Source: Takakia lepidozioides (Eukaryota; Streptophyta; Takakiopsida; Takakiales; Takakiaceae). Taken from it: a stretch of 64,000 nt of DNA. How positions within the stretch are numbered: position 1 is the first letter of the stretch; each line of letters begins with the position of its first letter. Made by a program: the position numbers and the translations under genes. The notes beneath the pieces are model-generated. The model was not told the origin of the DNA and ran no database searches. It saw only the letters and a list, made by a program, of their open reading frames with translations. Below are positions 1 through 10,769 of the stretch, one piece after another. The stretch is taken from NCBI GenBank assembly GCA_030704615.1, contig CM060732.1:19220001-19284000 (forward strand). The letters run 5' to 3'.

Positions 1-330
1 GCAATCCAATTTATTAACCATGTTTATCACCATCTGTACTCCATGCACGGTTTTCCTAGCCAAGGGTTTTGTCCTCGACCCAATTTGCAGGTGCCAAGTT
101 TTCCCTTGGTAGGTTTTTCACCAGCAGCGGAGTGTGATATTATCCCAATATTTACTTATTATTTATTTTTCCTTCGGAGCTCAGGATTTTTCGCGAAGGG
201 TAGCTACAAAAGCTGTCAGGAACCTTCCTAGTAATCTGGAGGTCGTCACGTTGGTTGGTTCACTAATTCCAAATTCCAACATGAGAGCATTAGAGTCCTG
301 TCTTTAGAAGCAGACCATATTGAAATGTGG
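1..330. other. Unassigned stretch at window edge
   Basis: No gene is recognisable. The sequence is T-rich with short runs resembling the end of an LTR or a repeat 3' end, but no paired copy exists in the window. The plus-strand 62-codon open frame here has no recognisable motif and is not called as a gene. Confidence 0.3.
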
Positions 331-364
331 GGGCTATCGCAGGTTTGACCAGGTGAATTCTAGA

Positions 365-568
365 TCAGTGACCGATTCGGAAAAGGTATCCACTAGCCCA
401 ACCGAGCTTGCATAGCATATCCCATGCAATTTGTTCAGTGTAACTAAGAAAATGAGAGTTGTGCTCCGAGCGATCAGAAGAGTTGTCAACCATATTGAAG
501 TCACCCCCAATGACCCAATTATGAACAAGAGGCATCTCCGAAATTCTACTTCTAATAAGGTCCCACAA
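365..568 (-). pseudogene. LINE endonuclease (exo/endonuclease/phosphatase fold) fragment
   Basis: This short minus-strand frame contains the sequence GGDFNMVDNSSDRS, at about residues 20-33 of 67. It matches the GDFN catalytic block of APE-like endonucleases of plant L1-type LINEs, which nick target DNA to prime reverse transcription. A second frame (595-822) carries weaker upstream endonuclease-like sequence, so the domain is split by at least one frameshift. There is no start codon context and the downstream part is missing, so this is a remnant. Identification rests on this one block and on the ORF1-like piece upstream. Confidence 0.55.
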
Positions 569-2239
569 TTAAGGTAGCACGCTCTAAGGACTGGTTAGGA
601 GCATATGAATTGATGAAGGTCGTGTGGCCAAAGCATGACAAAAGGTTGGTGAAAACACACTGTACACGCCCTTGAACCCAAGTTTGGACCTCCTTGATCA
701 TAGAAGACGAGAGTGAGGGGGAAGCCAGGAATACCGTGTGCCACGGGAGCTAGAAATAGTTGGATTCCACCACGCCACGTGAGCAAGCCAAAAGGTTTTC
801 CCAATTGATCTCTTGCTGTCATCCAGTTTAATTTTTTGTAGGAAGATGAGGGTCAATCAGAGGCTACAAGGATGAAGCCCAGACCTTGACTCGTCGTCTC
901 TTGGGCATAGAGACATCAGAGCCTATGCCTCAACTGATGTTCCAAGAGGCAGAGACCAACTCATGTAGGCAGGAGAAGGTAGCCCATGGAGCAAGCCCCA
1001 CGATTTGATGGCCGTAGTAAACAAACGCAAGGTAAGTCTTGAAACTGAGGAGAATCATTGTTCATACAAGCTTGGAGGAGCTGCAAATCGCAAGGAAGAA
1101 CATAGAGATATGCGACTTGTAGTCCAACAGCAGCAAACAGCCGAAGAGCCCTGATAACATTTATTTGATAGGAAAACAAAGATGAAGAATGAAGCTTCCG
1201 CATACACAACATACGGGCATGGGAAGATTCAAATCCCCCATTATTTGCTGGCATAACAAATAGAGCCTTGAATAGGGATCTATCCACACAGTGAGTTAGA
1301 GCCTAGCAATAACTGGAGGAGACAACATCAAGCAAAGAGAGCAACTGATAGCATCGAGGGTCGATGAAGAGGCTCACCGGGGAGGGGGAAGGGATGGCTA
1401 AGTCCATCAAGGAGAAAATATTGTCACCCGATGGAGGCTCTAAAGAGTGAATGTTCCTTTGGGAGTGCAGAACCTCTTCCACAATCTTCATTCTTGCAGC
1501 AAAAATGGGAGAGAGAAATCTCTTGTACCCCGGGCCTCACCAAAATTGTTTGGGATCTGATTCCCCGCCAGCCACATTAGAAATGAAAAGCTAGCATCTT
1601 GCAGCATTAGTCCGGAGAGCCTCATGGACATAGGTAGAAGGTGGATGGAGTAGAACTTCCCAGAGGTAGACTAATGGAGATTTGAACCAAATAAGATGGA
1701 GGTGCTTGAAGTAAGAGTGAGATGAGGGAGGGGGGAGCGGAAAATACTTTGGATCGTCGATAGAATTGTATCCATCTCTTTTCCCTGGGACAGAGAAACC
1801 AAGTCATCCGGGAAAAAATAAGAGCCAATGAAAGAACCATTTCATGTGGCTAGAATAGCGGGGGCACCATCTGGAAACCCAAAACAACAAGAGTGATCTG
1901 AATGGCAACGTTGAGGGGCCCATTGGGCGAGGAGTCATCAGCCAATATAAGCCTATTGAAGGACTTCAATCTAGTGCTGTAGAAGGCCCCGAAGTTTTAT
2001 GGGGGCGCACCTTCTGCAATTTGAAAGAGTGCAGCTTCAGCCCGTGAACGAGAGATGAAAGAAACAGGGGAAGATAATACCTCACAAGGGCTGAGGATGT
2101 GAGAGGTGGGTGGAGTAGAAAGCACCGGGGGTCTTTTGGAGGGTGGGAGATCATGGGGGGATAACTCATTGCGAGAGTGCGGGCGAGATGAAGGTCGTCG
2201 ATTCCGCGCAGTGGAGTCCTCCGCATTCGCCTCAACAGA

Positions 2240-2658
2240 AGCTAGGCGCAGAGGGCATCCGCTTTAACGTGCCCTTCCTTGTGACAAAGATGACAAATAA
2301 TACTTAAACATTCTTCAGTCACAGCAATCGTGATAAAAGAACTATCCAGTGTAGGTAGCTTGAGGGAGGCTCCAATCATGGAAGATTCTGGCATCCAGAC
2401 AACAATTTAAGAAATTCCAGAGCCCCATGAAGCGTCGAAGTGAGCATGCGAGTTGATACCGAGCAGATCAGCCTCTTCAAAATCATTGACATAGTTCATA
2501 GTACCATTGAAAGCTCCAAAATGAGCCCCAATCTCTGGTGTAGCATTGCCAAGCACATGACCTGGTCCGTTGTGTCTGTTGTTAGACCAGCCCCTCCTAT
2601 GATCATGGTATGCGATAAGCATTAGCCCTTGACGGCCCATCAGCAATGGCTCTGCCAA
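2240..2658 (-). pseudogene. LINE ORF1-like remnant with defective zinc knuckle
   Basis: The minus strand reads an 83-codon frame (2,407-2,658). After a stop it continues through a segment reading CHLCHKEGHVKADALC near 2,240-2,300. That is a CCHC-type knuckle in which the final cysteine is displaced from the usual four-residue spacing after histidine to six. Plant LINE ORF1 proteins end their RNA-binding region with such knuckles. The position upstream of the endonuclease piece fits. Function is lost by stops; assignment is moderate. Confidence 0.4.
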
Positions 2659-3240
2659 ACGGACTCATTGCCAAAGAGGAAGAACTGCATTGACCGGAGA
2701 GACGGGAGAGAGGTAAGAGGTAGGAAGTTGAAAGACAATTGAGAAGACTAAGTTGATAGAGGGAAGAAACCTCGTAGCACACGGAACAAAGGAAACCCAG
2801 AGAGCTGCAGGGAGGCGCCGGCAACCGCAGAGGCTCGCGCCAAAGATGCGAAGTTGAGAAAGGTACAGTAAGCAAGAAAAAAGAAACCGTGAAACACACA
2901 AAACCTAGGTTGATCAAAGAGTGGAATAAGAGGCAATGAACAGTAGAGGCACGCTAAGGTGTGCGTCATGCAGCCACACACAAAATGAAATGATGGAAAA
3001 TCAAAACGGCGGTGTGATTGACCATCTCACAGGTGGCCATGTGAACACAAATTCCAATGTGAAAAAATGAAGAGGAAGAGACAGTAGAAATGAAGGCAAT
3101 GCAATTAGTGTAGAAGAGAAGACGCAGGCGTTAGAGGATGTACACCATCCAAGGGGGAAGAGGGAAGAGAGCAGTGGAGGGGAAGCATTGGTTGCACGTC
3201 ATGAGGCGGGCTAGCAGCGGGGCTAAGTCCCAACACTCCT

Positions 3241-3964
3241 CACCGCAAAATTCGGAACCTTGAGTCCCTACTGTGTTATAATTCAGAAACATAAATTATA
3301 AAAGGGAAATAACCAAGAGTGAATTTCAGGCCCCTTGATAGGTGAGCATCTCTCATATCTCAATTGGACTCGTGGGGATGAGGCAGATCATGTGTTGTGG
3401 CCGGTACGCTGAAGATGGCACGCGCTGGTCCCACAACGTACCCGGTAGCGGGCGAGTCTCGTGAGATGTGGCCTTCTCCGGCTCGGGGTGAGTAGGAGGA
3501 ACATCAACTCACGTCACAGGAAGAACCGAGGGTCCAAGCTTAAGGCCCAAATTATTTTGAAGCTCTTACAAACAAATGCTAATTCTGCTTGCTCTGTTCG
3601 TCCACGAGTTTTGATCCTAGGCACTAAGTCTTTCTATTGTTGTTGGAGGCTTATGGTCTCTCTCTAAGTGGCGTTGTTGGGTGCTTAAGGTCTCTTCTGC
3701 TAGAGTATTGTGGCACTTCTTTGTTGCCAACCGTGTCCGGCTCTTGTGATTCAGCGGATCTCGGGTCGTGGCCCCTCTTGCTTGTTGGCCTTCATGGCTC
3801 TTGGAGGTTATGTTTTCCTCCACTTTCTTAATACAACCTTGACTTGGGGCCTCTGTCCCCTCTTCTGTTTTTTCTTTATAAAAAGGAAAAACAAAATGAG
3901 AAGATAAAATAACCAATTTTGGGCGACTACCCCCCTGTGAAGAACAGCCCTACCTTTTTACGCG
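3241..3964. other. No gene recognised; LINE-like 3' tail possible
   Basis: Only short frames without motifs occur. The stretch 3,780-3,900 (pyrimidine-rich, AATACAACCTTGACTTGG, then TTTATAAAAAGGAAAAAC) looks like the 3' end of a non-LTR element on the plus strand, but no coding sequence supports it. Confidence 0.2.
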
Positions 3965-4324
3965 TTATTCAGCCTTAAAGCACAAAAAAAAAGGGGGGGC
4001 TGCGACACCCCTTTGTAAAAAACAGGGGCCTGAAAGAAAAGAAAAAAAAAGAAAAAAAAGAAAAAAAAGTGTCCGTTCCCGGCCGGGCTGTGCCAAAAAG
4101 CACCATGGGAACCAGCCCTTTTGGCCTGGGAAGCGAGTTCCCTTGCACCCTAAATCCAATGGTCGGCGCCCCATCGCACCAAAAACCTCCACGATCTCGC
4201 CACTTGCACTTGTGAGGGCCGTCCGATTGCCAGGGTTTGGCGGGCTGGAGGGGCAGGCCATTGTCACCGCGCCCCAGCCCCAGTGGAATGCACTGCATTT
4301 TGTGCACTCTGCAGCCCAACAATC
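3965..4324. other. Unassigned sequence with A/G homopolymers
   Basis: It contains an A-run, a G-run and AAAAAAG-type low-complexity sequence (3,980-4,070), then ordinary sequence without a motif. A TGCGACACCCC stretch near 4,000 resembles the start of the CACTA end at 23,851, too short to call. Confidence 0.25.
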
Positions 4325-4430
4325 ATTCCATAGAATCCTTGATTGCCCTGATCCGTTAGTATCTCCCGAGGACACCCATGCCGCATAAGGATCTCATTGA
4401 AGAAGAACTGAGCTACAACATCACTAGCCT
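4325..4430 (-). pseudogene. Ty3/Gypsy integrase core fragment
   Basis: The minus strand encodes a piece with VAQFFFNEILMRHGCPREI followed by LTDQG. It matches the plant Gypsy integrase core leading to the second catalytic aspartate (normally TDQGxxF). Only about 35 codons are recognisable and both sides are unrelated sequence. On the right it abuts an inverted piece of Copia LTR at 4,435, so this is a chimeric junction of two retrotransposon scraps. Confidence 0.6.
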
Positions 4431-4434
4431 TGGA

Positions 4435-4590
4435 ACGTGTCAGGGGCAGTGTCTTTATACTAAAAGCCCTAGCTTCAGCTGCTTGCCGCTTGGCGAGGCG
4501 TGACAAGCCAAGCCCGCGGCGCCTTTTTATCACCCTAGATCTGATGAAGGGCCAGGATGCCGCCACTAAGCTAAACTAACCCTAGCTGAA
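4435..4590 (-). repeat. Inverted partial copy of the Copia LTR
   Basis: This segment is the reverse complement of about 4,678-4,836, with a few mismatches, e.g. GGCGCC against GACGTCGC. It shares the blocks TTTAGTATAAAGAC and AGCTAGGGTTAGTTTAGC. The two arms face each other across about 90 bp and could form a long hairpin in a transcript. Confidence 0.8.
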
Positions 4591-4649
4591 ATATCAACTA
4601 GAAATCTCATTTTTCATCCAAAACGGCAATACTCATCCATCGTATATTT

Positions 4650-5070
4650 TGTTGGCTAAAAGTGCCGTTAAACCGTAAATATTTCAGCTAGGGTTAGTTT
4701 AGCTTAGTGGCGGCATCCTGGCCCTTCATCAGATCTAGGGTGATCAAAAGACGTCGCGGGCTTGGCTTGTCACGCCTCGCCACACGGCAAGCAGCTAAAG
4801 CTAGGGCTTTTAGTATAAAGACGGCGCCCTGACACAGGTCAAGGGCGGTGTACTCGGGTGTGAGTGTATATGTAAAATTGGTGTACAAGCAGTGGATGAG
4901 AGTTCTTTTGCGTTAGATCCGTGTGTTTGATCCTCCTCTCGCACATCGCTTGCTCTTCTTGCTTGCCCCTGCGTTGTGAGAGTTGCTTCTTGAGAGGAAA
5001 GGAGTATATGCTTCAGGCTCGTTTTGAGGCTTCATAGGACTGGCAACATTCTTCATATAAACTTCTTACA
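4650..5070 (+). repeat. Copia 5' LTR
   Basis: It begins TGTTGGC and ends CTTACA directly before the primer site, i.e. the TG...CA rule is met (421 bp). A TATA-like TAGTATAAAG lies near 4,809-4,818 and would be the U3/R promoter. No 3' partner is present in the window, so the start is inferred from the TG rule and typical length. Confidence 0.65.
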
Positions 5071-5083
5071 TGATATCAGAGCC
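5071..5083 (+). other. Primer-binding site, initiator-Met tRNA type
   Basis: TGATATCAGAGCC differs at one position from the common plant Copia site TGGTATCAGAGC and directly follows the LTR end. Confidence 0.75.
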
Positions 5084-5162
5084 CTGTATCTCTGTGTAAA
5101 CCTATACGTAGTCGTAGCACCTCACTAAGACGACTTAGTGTTTCCTCATTAAGCTCTTCACG

Positions 5163-6150
5163 ATGATTTCGTCTCTCGATGTTACCAAGGTCACATTTCT
5201 CGAAGGTGATAAGTTGGTGGGGGCCCAAAACTACATGGTTTGGGCTTTCAAGGTGGAACAAATCCTATGTGAGAAGGATTTGTGGGATGTCGTGTCTCCT
5301 GCTAGCAGCCGGGAAACAATCCTCCGCTCAGTTCAGGAAGGCGAGTCCCAGACATCTCCAGGAGATGGTGCAGAAGCGAGTCAACCCATAGTGACTCCAC
5401 AGCCAGATCGTCAAACGGAAGCTGAGATTTAGAAGAAAAAGAATCGGGCCATCATCATCTTCACTGCGACGGTACACAATTCGATCATTCCTATCGTCAA
5501 GAAACATAGCACTGACCCTGCTTCCTTGTGGTTGAGGCTGAAGAAGAAGTTTGAGTCTGCTGCGATCCAGAGGATTCCAGAGGAGGCTAGAGCTTAAGTC
5601 TGAACTCATTGAAACCAAGAGACGGAAGGAATGTCAGTCGAAGACTACTTGAAAAAGGTGGACAAACTTGTAATGGAGCTAGGAAGCATCGATGAAGAAG
5701 TTTTTGAGCATGAACTAACCCAAATAGTTCAGCTTCGAAACTTACCTCCCTGTTGGAATTCTTTTGTGTCAGTGTATGGCATCTTGTATGGAAAAGATCC
5801 GGACAGTTCTTTTGCAGATTTGGAGGAATATTTGCAGGCCGAAGAGTTTCGCCGAAAAGCCCACGACACCAATGAGCAATCATTAGCGGTTGCTGTCCCG
5901 GTCAGACGCAATGACCTTGCTGGTAGGGGACGTACTGGCCGCGGACGAGGGCGAGGTGGCCGTGGCCGAGGTCCTCCGGGCAACTTTAGTCAAGACCAAA
6001 GGAACCAGACTTGCAACTACTGCCACAAGAAAGGGCACTGGTAGGCCGACTGCTACAATATCAAAAAGGCAGATTTGGAAATCAAGAACATGTCAGTGGC
6101 TCAACTTCGGGAGCTGCAGCAAAAGATTCAAGACATCAAAGTAGTCTGTA
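5163..6150 (+). pseudogene. Copia gag (nucleocapsid) pseudogene
   Basis: The frame opens with an ATG 80 bp after the primer site. The first 45 residues hold the FLEGDKLVGAQNYMVWAFKVE-like start typical of the Copia gag family (UBN2/DUF4219). The same frame resumes at 5,631-6,044 and ends in an RG-rich region and a zinc knuckle, CNYCHKKGHW-stop-ADC. Stops occur at 5,430, around 5,597 and inside the knuckle at 6,042. Gag would package the element RNA. The TAG in the knuckle replaces a single residue. Identification is firm, activity is not possible. Confidence 0.85.
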
Positions 6151-6180
6151 CAGCAGGCTTACATAGACGAAGGAGGTGAC

Positions 6181-6535
6181 TTGGGCGACAGTCCTCCTGA
6201 GCATGACAACGACGGCAGTAAGGCAACCGGCCTTACTATCGAAGCAATGTTAACTGAGTTTGAAGCAGGACCTAGTAACCAGACCTGGATACTGGATTCT
6301 GGGGCGAGCATATATGTCGGGAAAGAGAAAGAGTCCTTCTCTGACCTGAACTCTCACTCCTCGATCAATAGCATCACTACTGCCAGTGGCACAAAGCTAC
6401 CAACCTCAGGAGCTGGATGTATCAATTTCTCCGGAAATAAAATCACCGATGTTTTGTATGTGCCGTCGGTGACCAAAAATCTCATTTCGATAGGCAAATT
6501 AGCAAACAATGGGCATGCTATCATGTTTGACGCTC
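6181..6535 (+). pseudogene. Copia aspartic protease, 5' part
   Basis: TWILDSGAS carries the catalytic D-S-G triad of the retropepsin, followed about 55 residues on by the conserved DVLYVPSVTKNLISIGKL block. The frame runs into the inverted-repeat insertion at 6,536, and matching coding sequence (CLVFDKGNPRKI) restarts just after 7,470. Pol polyprotein processing would be the role. The piece itself is open, but it is cut by the insertion. Confidence 0.85.
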
Positions 6536-7470
6536 AGTTGCAGCCTACAGTGGACCAAAAATGCTGTCATAGCACCGTTTTTTTGGGATCTTCATTAATT
6601 GTAAATTATCATACTCCTAAATGGAACGGAGGTAATTGTCGGGCAAGTAGGGAAGAGCTAACACTTTGGGCTTACACGTAACTCCCAGCTTATGACCCCA
6701 CTCAGCTGACCATGGGATAATGTGGACATGATATCTTGAGTTGCGAATTATGTTAAACTTTAGAGATTTAGCAGCGAATTTAGGAGCACAGAACATTATC
6801 GAGAAGCCCCTTCCGAGGGGATGCTAGAAGTGAGGGATGAGGCCGCCATCAGCACCCAAGTGCTCTATTGTCCACATACGGGCCAGTGCTGATCACGGAC
6901 TCTACTGGGGAAGTGAAGCAAGATTCCCTGTTCAGAAAGCAGTTTAGAATGGCTTTTGATTATAAGATCCATGCATGTCTAGCTGCAATGTAGGCTGTCC
7001 CTCTAACAAGGTAGCCTCCTTCTCGCTCCAAACTGCAACGTGCCTTTCGGGAGAAGAAGACTGATTGTAAAAGGGACTCGACCAAATGTGTTTTGATGGA
7101 TAAAGAATCTAGAATGAAAACATCCACTCAAAAATATTAAGTAAAATAAAATTTATGTACTATTTTGAGTCTTCAAAATAACTATTTTCGTAAAGTCCTT
7201 TACATATAGAATTCTTTGAAATATCAACACTACCTCATTAAATACATAGACCAAGGGTAGACCCCTGGGGTGGATCAAGGTCAAATTTGAAAAAAACTAT
7301 CGTGATCTGAAACTATCGTGATTTGAAAATAAAGTCTTTAATGGTCAATAATAGACGGCTGAGATTGTAAATTGAAGCGAATCCAATGGTTGAGGATTCG
7401 CCACATCCCCCTTTATGTAACTTTAGGGACTCATGGTGTGTCTCATTTTGGTCCGCTGTAGGCTGCAACT
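6536..7470. mobile_element. Non-autonomous DNA transposon with 25-bp TIRs
   Basis: The left end AGTTGCAGCCTACAGTGGAC and the right end are inverted copies over about 25 bp, with one T/C mismatch and a one-base indel. The 935-bp unit sits exactly between two contiguous parts of the Copia protease-integrase junction. No transposase or long frame is inside. The target duplication is not obvious at either flank, so the superfamily (hAT, PIF or other) cannot be stated. Confidence 0.75.
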
Positions 7471-8560
7471 ACCAAAAAGTGCCTAGTATTTGACAAGGGA
7501 AATCCTCGGAAAATCCTTCTTAGAGGATCAAGGGACCCGTATAATCGGTTGTATAAATTGGATATGTTTCCGTCTGCCCCTCGCATGGGACGAGTCCTCG
7601 TGCATCCCAAGGTGGCCACCCATTGTAGCATGCTGGAGCAAAGTAGCAACAAATATAAAGAAGTTTCTCGTCTGTGGCACAACCAGATTGGACATGGCAA
7701 CTACTCTCGACTTTGCTACATGACTACCAATCATCTGATTTCAGGCGTTCCCTTGCTTTCACATCTTCACGATGTTTGCGAAGTATGTGTTAAGGCCAAA
7801 CAATGCAGGACTAAGATTCATAAGGCAGCCAAGCATCATACGTCGAGACCCTTCCAACTTGTTTACTCCGACTTGTGCGGCCCTCTACATGTGGCTTTAT
7901 TGAAAGGATTCCGCTACATGATCACTTTCATTGATGACTACTCCATGTACTCCTGGATCTATTGTCTCTGAACCAAAGATGAGGCTCTCAAGAAATTTCA
8001 AGAATTTATGAATATGGTTGAGACCTTTTTCTCGTCTAAAATCCAATGCATTCGATCAGACAGAGGAGGAGAATATATGTCTGATTCCTTCAACCAACTT
8101 TGCATCAACGCCAACTAATTGTGGCCAGGACTCCACATCAAAATGGGGTTGCTGAGAGAAAAAACTGTACACTCATCACGATAGTGAGAAGTCTGGCAAC
8201 AGGAGCAAAACTTCCAGCCTTCCTGTGGGAAGAATTGATTCGTATGACAAACTACATTAACAATAGGTGTAGCACCCGGGCTTTGAATCAATCAACTCCT
8301 TTTGAATGTTTGTTGCTACATAGCAGATGTTTCTCATTTCCGAATCATCGGCAGCACTGCATATGTACACATTCCCAAGGAGCAACGTAACAAACTTGGT
8401 GAAAAATCCCTGAAATGTGTCTTGGTTGGATATGATGATCAAAAGTAAAGCATATCGATGCTACCACCCGGACACTAGAAGGATCCTCAACAGCCGAGAT
8501 GTAATTATTGATGAGTCGTCTCTTGGCAATATTACGCCTTCGGTTCTAGATGAGCAACAA
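7471..8560 (+). pseudogene. Copia integrase (GAG-pre-integrase plus rve core)
   Basis: The segment reads through RLWHNQIGHGNYSRL, then CEVCVKAKQ (zinc HHCC region) and VYSDLCGPL with the first catalytic Asp. IRSDRGGEY follows with the second Asp, then PHQNGVAERKN with the catalytic Glu. A stop at 7,969-7,971 and a frameshift near 8,110 break it. The family inserts the cDNA into the host genome. The catalytic triad residues are all still present, so decay is recent or limited. After 8,390 the link towards RT is broken by further shifts. Confidence 0.88.
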
Positions 8561-8748
8561 TAGATCCTAGATCTGCTTCCCATAGATGACGAACGTGATC
8601 ATCCAAATGAGCCAACTCCAGAGCAACCAACTGCGACGGTACCAGAAGCAGATTACAACCAAGATCTGCCTTTGGTCGATCCACTGGGGTCCCCTGGATC
8701 TATACCTCCGTAGTCACTCGGGAAGAGTCTCCTATCCAACTTGACCCA

Positions 8749-9005
8749 TTGAGGAGGTCTTCCCAACTGAGGTCTGCTCCTTACAAATATCTTCCATTTC
8801 AAATGTATGTCTCTGCTGTAGAACCGGACTCTTGCATGGCTTGTCTAACGGATACCACTGAAAACGAAGTGAGTCTCGAACAAGCTCTAGTCGATGTCAA
8901 TTGGAAAATTGCCATGAATGCAGAACTTGATGCGCACAAAAAGAACGGAACTTGGAGTTTGGTTCCACTCCCTGTTGGCAAAAATGCCCTATCCGCCAAG
9001 TGGAT
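8749..9005 (+). pseudogene. Copia reverse transcriptase, 5' part
   Basis: It contains EQALVDVNWKIAMNAELDA and NGTWSLVPLPVGKNALSAKW, the conserved entry of Copia RT (W..AM..E...L..N.TW.LV). The reading stops at 9,005, where the methyltransferase Gypsy element begins. It continues in register at 20,830 after removal of that element and one copy of GGAT. The catalytic FVDD lies in the downstream part. Confidence 0.9.
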
Positions 9006-9321
9006 TGTCAAGTTATTTTACCACTAGTGTGAAACTAGCTAGGAAATAGCTAGCTTTTACATATTGACATTTGGGATTGGCCCAAGTGTCAATCCAGGGG
9101 TCAAGGCAGATTTAGGCCCTAGAGTGGTTATCTTCACGGCAAGCGCGGAAGGCTCATCTTTCTCGAGTTGAGCCTCACCGCGCCTAGCTATGGCGCCGTA
9201 GTGTGGATTCCCCATGGCGTGGGGTGCACTTGGCTTGACTTGTATTTGAGTGATGAGGTTATATATGCATGAGTTTATGCTTCAGATTTGTGAGCTCGTG
9301 CTTGTATCCTTCTTCTTTATC
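9006..9321 (+). repeat. Terminal repeat segment B, 5' copy
   Basis: This 316-bp segment matches 20,323-20,638 almost perfectly, from TGTCAAG to CTTCTTTATC; differences include a few single-base indels. After it, the 5' side continues with unrelated leader sequence whereas the 3' side continues into segment A'. It therefore represents the 5' LTR or its first two thirds. Confidence 0.85.
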
Positions 9322-10000
9322 ACTCGAGAAAGATGAGCTCGTATCTGTGAGTGCCAGATACGAGTTAGTTGTAGCACTTGTGGTTTTTGCTTGAGAATGA
9401 GAGAAACCAAGTTGTTATGCAAGGAGCACCGTGGAGCTCTTGGTTGTTAGAAGCGGAGGCGATGTGGGTTACGAGGTGGTAAACCTTGGCATTCGATCTT
9501 CAGCTTCAGAGATGAAAGCACCATACTGCAGGTAATTCCAGAGCACCTTGATGGTTTCAGATTGTGTACATGCATGAGCAAGCACGATTGGGAAGAGGAC
9601 CAATCAAGAGCAGGTTATAGTGGCTTTGGTGGCAAAGCTGAGAACTGGACTTGGGAATGCGAGCTTTCATTGTGTGAAGGATTGCAAGACCAAGCGAAAG
9701 GGCTGATTTGGCTTGGGGCAAATCAATGCACTTTGTGGAGTATGGTGAGATTGGGTTTCAATCTCGAGCTTCAGCATTGAGAAGGCTCTTGTCATGGCAA
9801 GAGCAGGGCTGGAACAGAAGCTAAGAGGTGCGGCAAGGCCATGGAATGTGCACCTAGGGTTTCAGAGCTTGGAAGAAGAGCTCTTGCACCACAAGAGAAG
9901 TGTCTTGTGGATGGAAATGTAAGCCTTAGGGTTTCAGGAGCTTGGCAAAGGTTGTGGAGTGCTTAGTCTTGTCTTAGAGAGCATCAAGGAGCCAAGGAGC
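9322..10000 (+). other. Untranslated leader of the methyltransferase element
   Basis: No motif-bearing frame is visible. A short inverted repeat GCTCGTATCTG / CAGATACGAG lies near 9,332-9,365. No standard tRNA primer site could be recognised, so the end of the 5' LTR is unknown. Confidence 0.4.
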
Positions 10001-10004
10001 CAAG

Positions 10005-10420
10005 ATAGGGGGCTGATATCTCTTGTGTGAAGAGGTTGCATGTGTGGAGCATGTATTCAGCTCATTGAAGCTTCCATCTTCAAGCTTGGAGGGCAAGCAA
10101 GGAAGTGGGAAGGGCTGACTTCCCTTATGTGAGGGCAATGCATGTGTGGAGCATGCTATCAGCCTGATGAAGGCTTGCACTTTCAGGTTTGTGGGTGCAA
10201 GAAATGAAGCAAAGGAGCTGATTATCTTATGGTGAGAGTGGGGCATGTGTGGAGCATGCCTTCAGCCCATTGAGGCTCTTATTTTCAAGCTTTAGAGAGC
10301 TAGAACGGAAGGTCTAGGGCTGGTTTCCACTTGGAGTGAAAGAAAAGCACTTGTAGGGCCTATGTGAGTTGGGGTTTCAACTTCAAGCTTGAAGGGAGCG
10401 CAACTCTTGAAGCAGCAGGT
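10005..10420 (+). repeat. Degenerate tandem repeat, about 105-bp units
   Basis: About four diverged units are visible, each holding GCATGTGTGGAGCATG, then TTCAGC..ATTGAAG and a run ending in AGGGCTG. They lie in the leader upstream of the 51-bp minisatellite. Units differ by substitutions and small indels, so they are older than the downstream array. Confidence 0.6.
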
Positions 10421-10769
10421 GTAGGGGCTGGAATAGGCTCTAAGACAGATGTTATGGCCAAGGAGAGTGCTTGAATGAGTGCTCACAAGGGCTGGGAACC
10501 AGCAGGGCTTGGTTGTTTGCCATTGAGTTTAGTGGCGTGTTTGGGGAGGCTAAGTGAGAAAGAAGGCTTGGTTTGTGGCAACCACCTCATGGCTTAGGGC
10601 TACTATGGTGGTGTGTGGGAGCCGAAAGAGCAAGAATACCTTGTTGATTTCCTCACAGCCGCCATAGCTCGGTGGAAAGAAGCCTAGAGTCCAAGAGACA
10701 TAAACCCTAGCTTGGCATGGCTAAACCCCTTGGAGAAATGGCTAAACTGCCAGAGCGGCCATGGATGGG

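Larger units (their letters stand above)
334..3240 (-). mobile_element. Degenerate LINE (non-LTR retrotransposon), minus strand
   Basis: Two recognisable pieces lie in the order expected for a minus-strand LINE. An ORF1-like segment with a zinc-knuckle-like cluster is at about 2,240-2,660, and an endonuclease segment is at about 365-830. Between them (830-2,240) there are only short broken frames. No reverse transcriptase is in the window; it would lie beyond the left edge or was lost. The upstream limit near 3,240 is a guess from where AG-rich leader-like sequence ends. The element is clearly dead. Confidence 0.5.
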
